From the NCBI GenBank assembly GCA_031260235.1, contig JAIRKG010000024.1:1-17976 (forward strand): DNA of 17,976 nucleotides, given 5' to 3'. This document shows, one piece after another, positions 17,501 through 17,976 of the stretch. Source of the DNA: Dysgonamonadaceae bacterium. GTDB lineage: Bacteria; Bacteroidota; Bacteroidia; Bacteroidales; Azobacteroidaceae. Within the stretch, counting starts at the first letter, position 1. The number at the start of each line of letters is the position of its first letter. The notes beneath the pieces were generated by a model that saw only the letters and a program-made list of their open reading frames with translations, searched no databases and had not been told where the DNA came from. A program made the translations under genes and the position numbers.

Positions 17501-17671
17501 ACGTCCGTTTGCATCGCTCACGGTTCCTTCATTACTTGATTTTACGGATATGTTCACTCCGACAAGAATGTCTTTTGTCTCCGCGTCCAATATCGTCCCA
17601 CCAATCTTTTGCTGTGCAAACAGCGTGAATGACGAGAAAAGTAAAAGTAAAAGTAATTTAATTTTGTTCAT
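14546..17671 (-). CDS. SusC/RagA family TonB-linked outer membrane transporter
   Basis: A 1041-residue TonB-dependent receptor that imports substrate captured by SusD. In order: signal peptide (1-20, ending LFAQ), carboxypeptidase-regulatory-like beta-sandwich (about 22-95; VSDANGRFAI at 51-60), TonB box region EEVVVVGY (103-110), plug domain (about 115-230) with the SusC signature KDATASALYGSRGANG (205-220), and a beta-barrel ending in the aromatic residue of FTLDISF. No extra N-terminal STN domain is present, so there is no sign of sigma/anti-sigma signalling through this receptor. The length is in the usual 950-1100 range and the frame is intact. It is first in the operon with susD and tlpA. 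Confidence 0.97.
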   Translation of the reverse strand: MNKIKLLLLLLFSSFTLFAQQKIGGTILDAETKDILVGVNISVKSSNEGTVSDANGRFAISTNKSFPLTLTISYLGYNTQEIDIYEIEEPVVINLQQNAGTLEEVVVVGYTTAKKSSYTGSVAVVGAKELEKLQVTTLGKALQGTVPGLQSIASAGQPGSDASLYIRGIGSVNAFTSPLYVVDGVPGASVSNISGKDIQSISVLKDATASALYGSRGANGVIVITTKQGNLNVKPTVNFSSSYGFTGRAVKDYEYLTTNEYYELQWEAIRNTQLDQGKTAAEAAEYASANLVDALKVNIYGSNYPVPVGVDGKLAAGATPLWNDDWGKAISRTGIRQQYDLSIGGGSANTKYFFSSGYLNEKGWIIASEYERFHLRTSLLSKVNRWFEAGANVSVATSYRKSPTQEDSNTGNYANFQRLVSNIYPVYERNADGTYVLDESGNRKYDYGVWRPTTASSGSNILGSAAHSIFGNKTDAITARTNFNITFLKGLLWKTTAAVDYSAGTSHSYSHSYYSTGVITEGAGSASRSSSRNLQYTLNSFIDYSQNIRDEHFFNLLAGPEVYVSNSSSLSGSRSGFQVLGKTEPSAGTTSGTFSGTSSDYHLSSWLGKFDYDFLHRYYFSASFRRDGSSRFSKQSRWGNFWSAGASWNVKSEEFLKSVKDINNLNLRFSYGAQGNDNVGNYAYGGFYSIYNSLDRLGLLPSDLPTPELKWETNLNLNFGVDIALFNNRLIAQIDVYNRQSKDLLFNKPLAPSTGYNGIDANIGSLSNRGIDGQITGTPVLNKDFKWDVTLNFGHYTNKITKLPQKEILTGSIGQYGNTKKMVEGGSVYDFYIKEWAGVNPENGKAQWYKDVTDEDGNVTGRTVTEDQTEATPYFQGSSLPDFYGGLNNTFTYKNFELSFLLSYSIGGKVFDGDQPMIMHLGSAPGRSWSKEALNRWTPENTNTDFPRLTYITDSWNTIPSTRFLFDATYARLKQLSFSYQLPRKLISALDLKNVKLGINGENLLTFFGHQGLDPEQTVSGSTYYRYPAQKAASFTLDISF

Positions 17672-17822
17672 GTTTTATTTAAATAACTATTCAAAATAGA
17701 CCGAAGTTTTCGAGAACGAATCGGGAACGCTCTTTTTCGCTGTTTCAACCCTGGCTCCTTTCGTCGGATTAGTCAGAACGGCGTATGACAGCCCTGTTGA
17801 ATAAGCAATCGAAAATTCGGGA

Positions 17823-17854
17823 CAAATGTAGAGGGTTGTCCGGATACGTGCAAT
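17823..17854 (-). promoter_or_regulatory. Promoter of the susC-susD-tlpA operon
   Basis: On the minus strand ATTG (17851-17854), 20 bp, then TACATTTG (17823-17830). Transcription would start near 17816, leaving a leader of about 145 nt before the susC ATG. Such a long leader could carry regulation, but I see no recognisable riboswitch in it. Confidence 0.65.
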
Positions 17855-17904
17855 ACCATAAATATAGTATTTTTTGTTAAAAACACGTTGCTCTGCCCGC
17901 TCCC

Positions 17905-17976
17905 CGTCATTGCGAGCCGCGATAGCGGCGCGACAATCCGGAAAACAGAACCGTACACGTCATTGCGAGGCGAAGC
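17905..17976. repeat. Dispersed repeat element E3, cut by the window edge
   Basis: GTCATTGCGAGCCGCGATAG from 17906, continuing GCGGCGCGACAATCCGGAAAA to 17944, matches the E2 module near 11690-11715. A second GTCATTGCGAGGCGAAGC begins at 17959 and runs off the window end. It lies just upstream of the susC promoter, on the far side from the gene. Confidence 0.75.

Noticed and set aside
17773..17958. 61-codon minus-strand open frame upstream of susC
   Set aside because: It translates the dispersed repeat module (SRLAMT) and crosses the susC promoter.

Overview
This window looks like chromosomal DNA of a member of the Bacteroidota, most likely Bacteroidales. The evidence is a SusC/SusD pair, a TlpA-type thioredoxin lipoprotein with an N-terminal DUF4369-like region, ribosomal protein S16 with a long Lys/Ala/Glu-rich tail, a single-chain PurL, and several promoters of the Bacteroidota form TTTG/TTG, 18-20 bp, TAnnTTTG. 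Shine-Dalgarno sequences are weak or absent. Species cannot be named from the sequence alone.

Layout. (1) 1-4608, minus strand: purL (FGAM synthase), then a 98-nt RNA gene I identify as the SRP RNA (750-847) with its own -7 box and U-tract, then a family 2 glycosyltransferase. (2) 4609-4877: intergenic DNA holding the rpsP promoter. (3) 4878-5426, plus strand: rpsP, the only plus-strand gene; its last 8 bp overlap the convergent end of recG. (4) 8507-5419, minus strand: a compact xseB-ispD-recG operon with its own promoter; IspD carries an unusual inserted segment built partly from a 14-bp tandem repeat. (5) 8508-8888: a roughly 190-bp repeat element with inverted GTCATTGCGAG-type ends around a phased array of short palindromes, followed by a strong terminator for the next gene. 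(6) 11562-8889, minus strand: a large exported beta-helix/Big2/MBG surface protein, interrupted by a one-base insertion at 9812-9813. (7) 11643-11978: a second repeat element with an array of period 42 bp. (8) 17671-12020, minus strand: a susC-susD-tlpA operon, with a promoter about 145 nt upstream of susC and a third, window-truncated repeat element at 17905-17976.

The housekeeping genes serve purine synthesis, translation, protein targeting, isoprenoid synthesis and DNA repair. The right half is a nutrient-uptake module (TonB-dependent transporter, surface lipoprotein, envelope thioredoxin) plus a probable cell-surface protein. No glycoside hydrolase, peptidase or regulator lies in the window, so the transported substrate cannot be inferred.

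I see no complete new multi-gene system. The most unusual signals are the palindrome arrays inside the dispersed repeats, the repeat-derived insertion in IspD, and the single-base frameshift in the surface protein.
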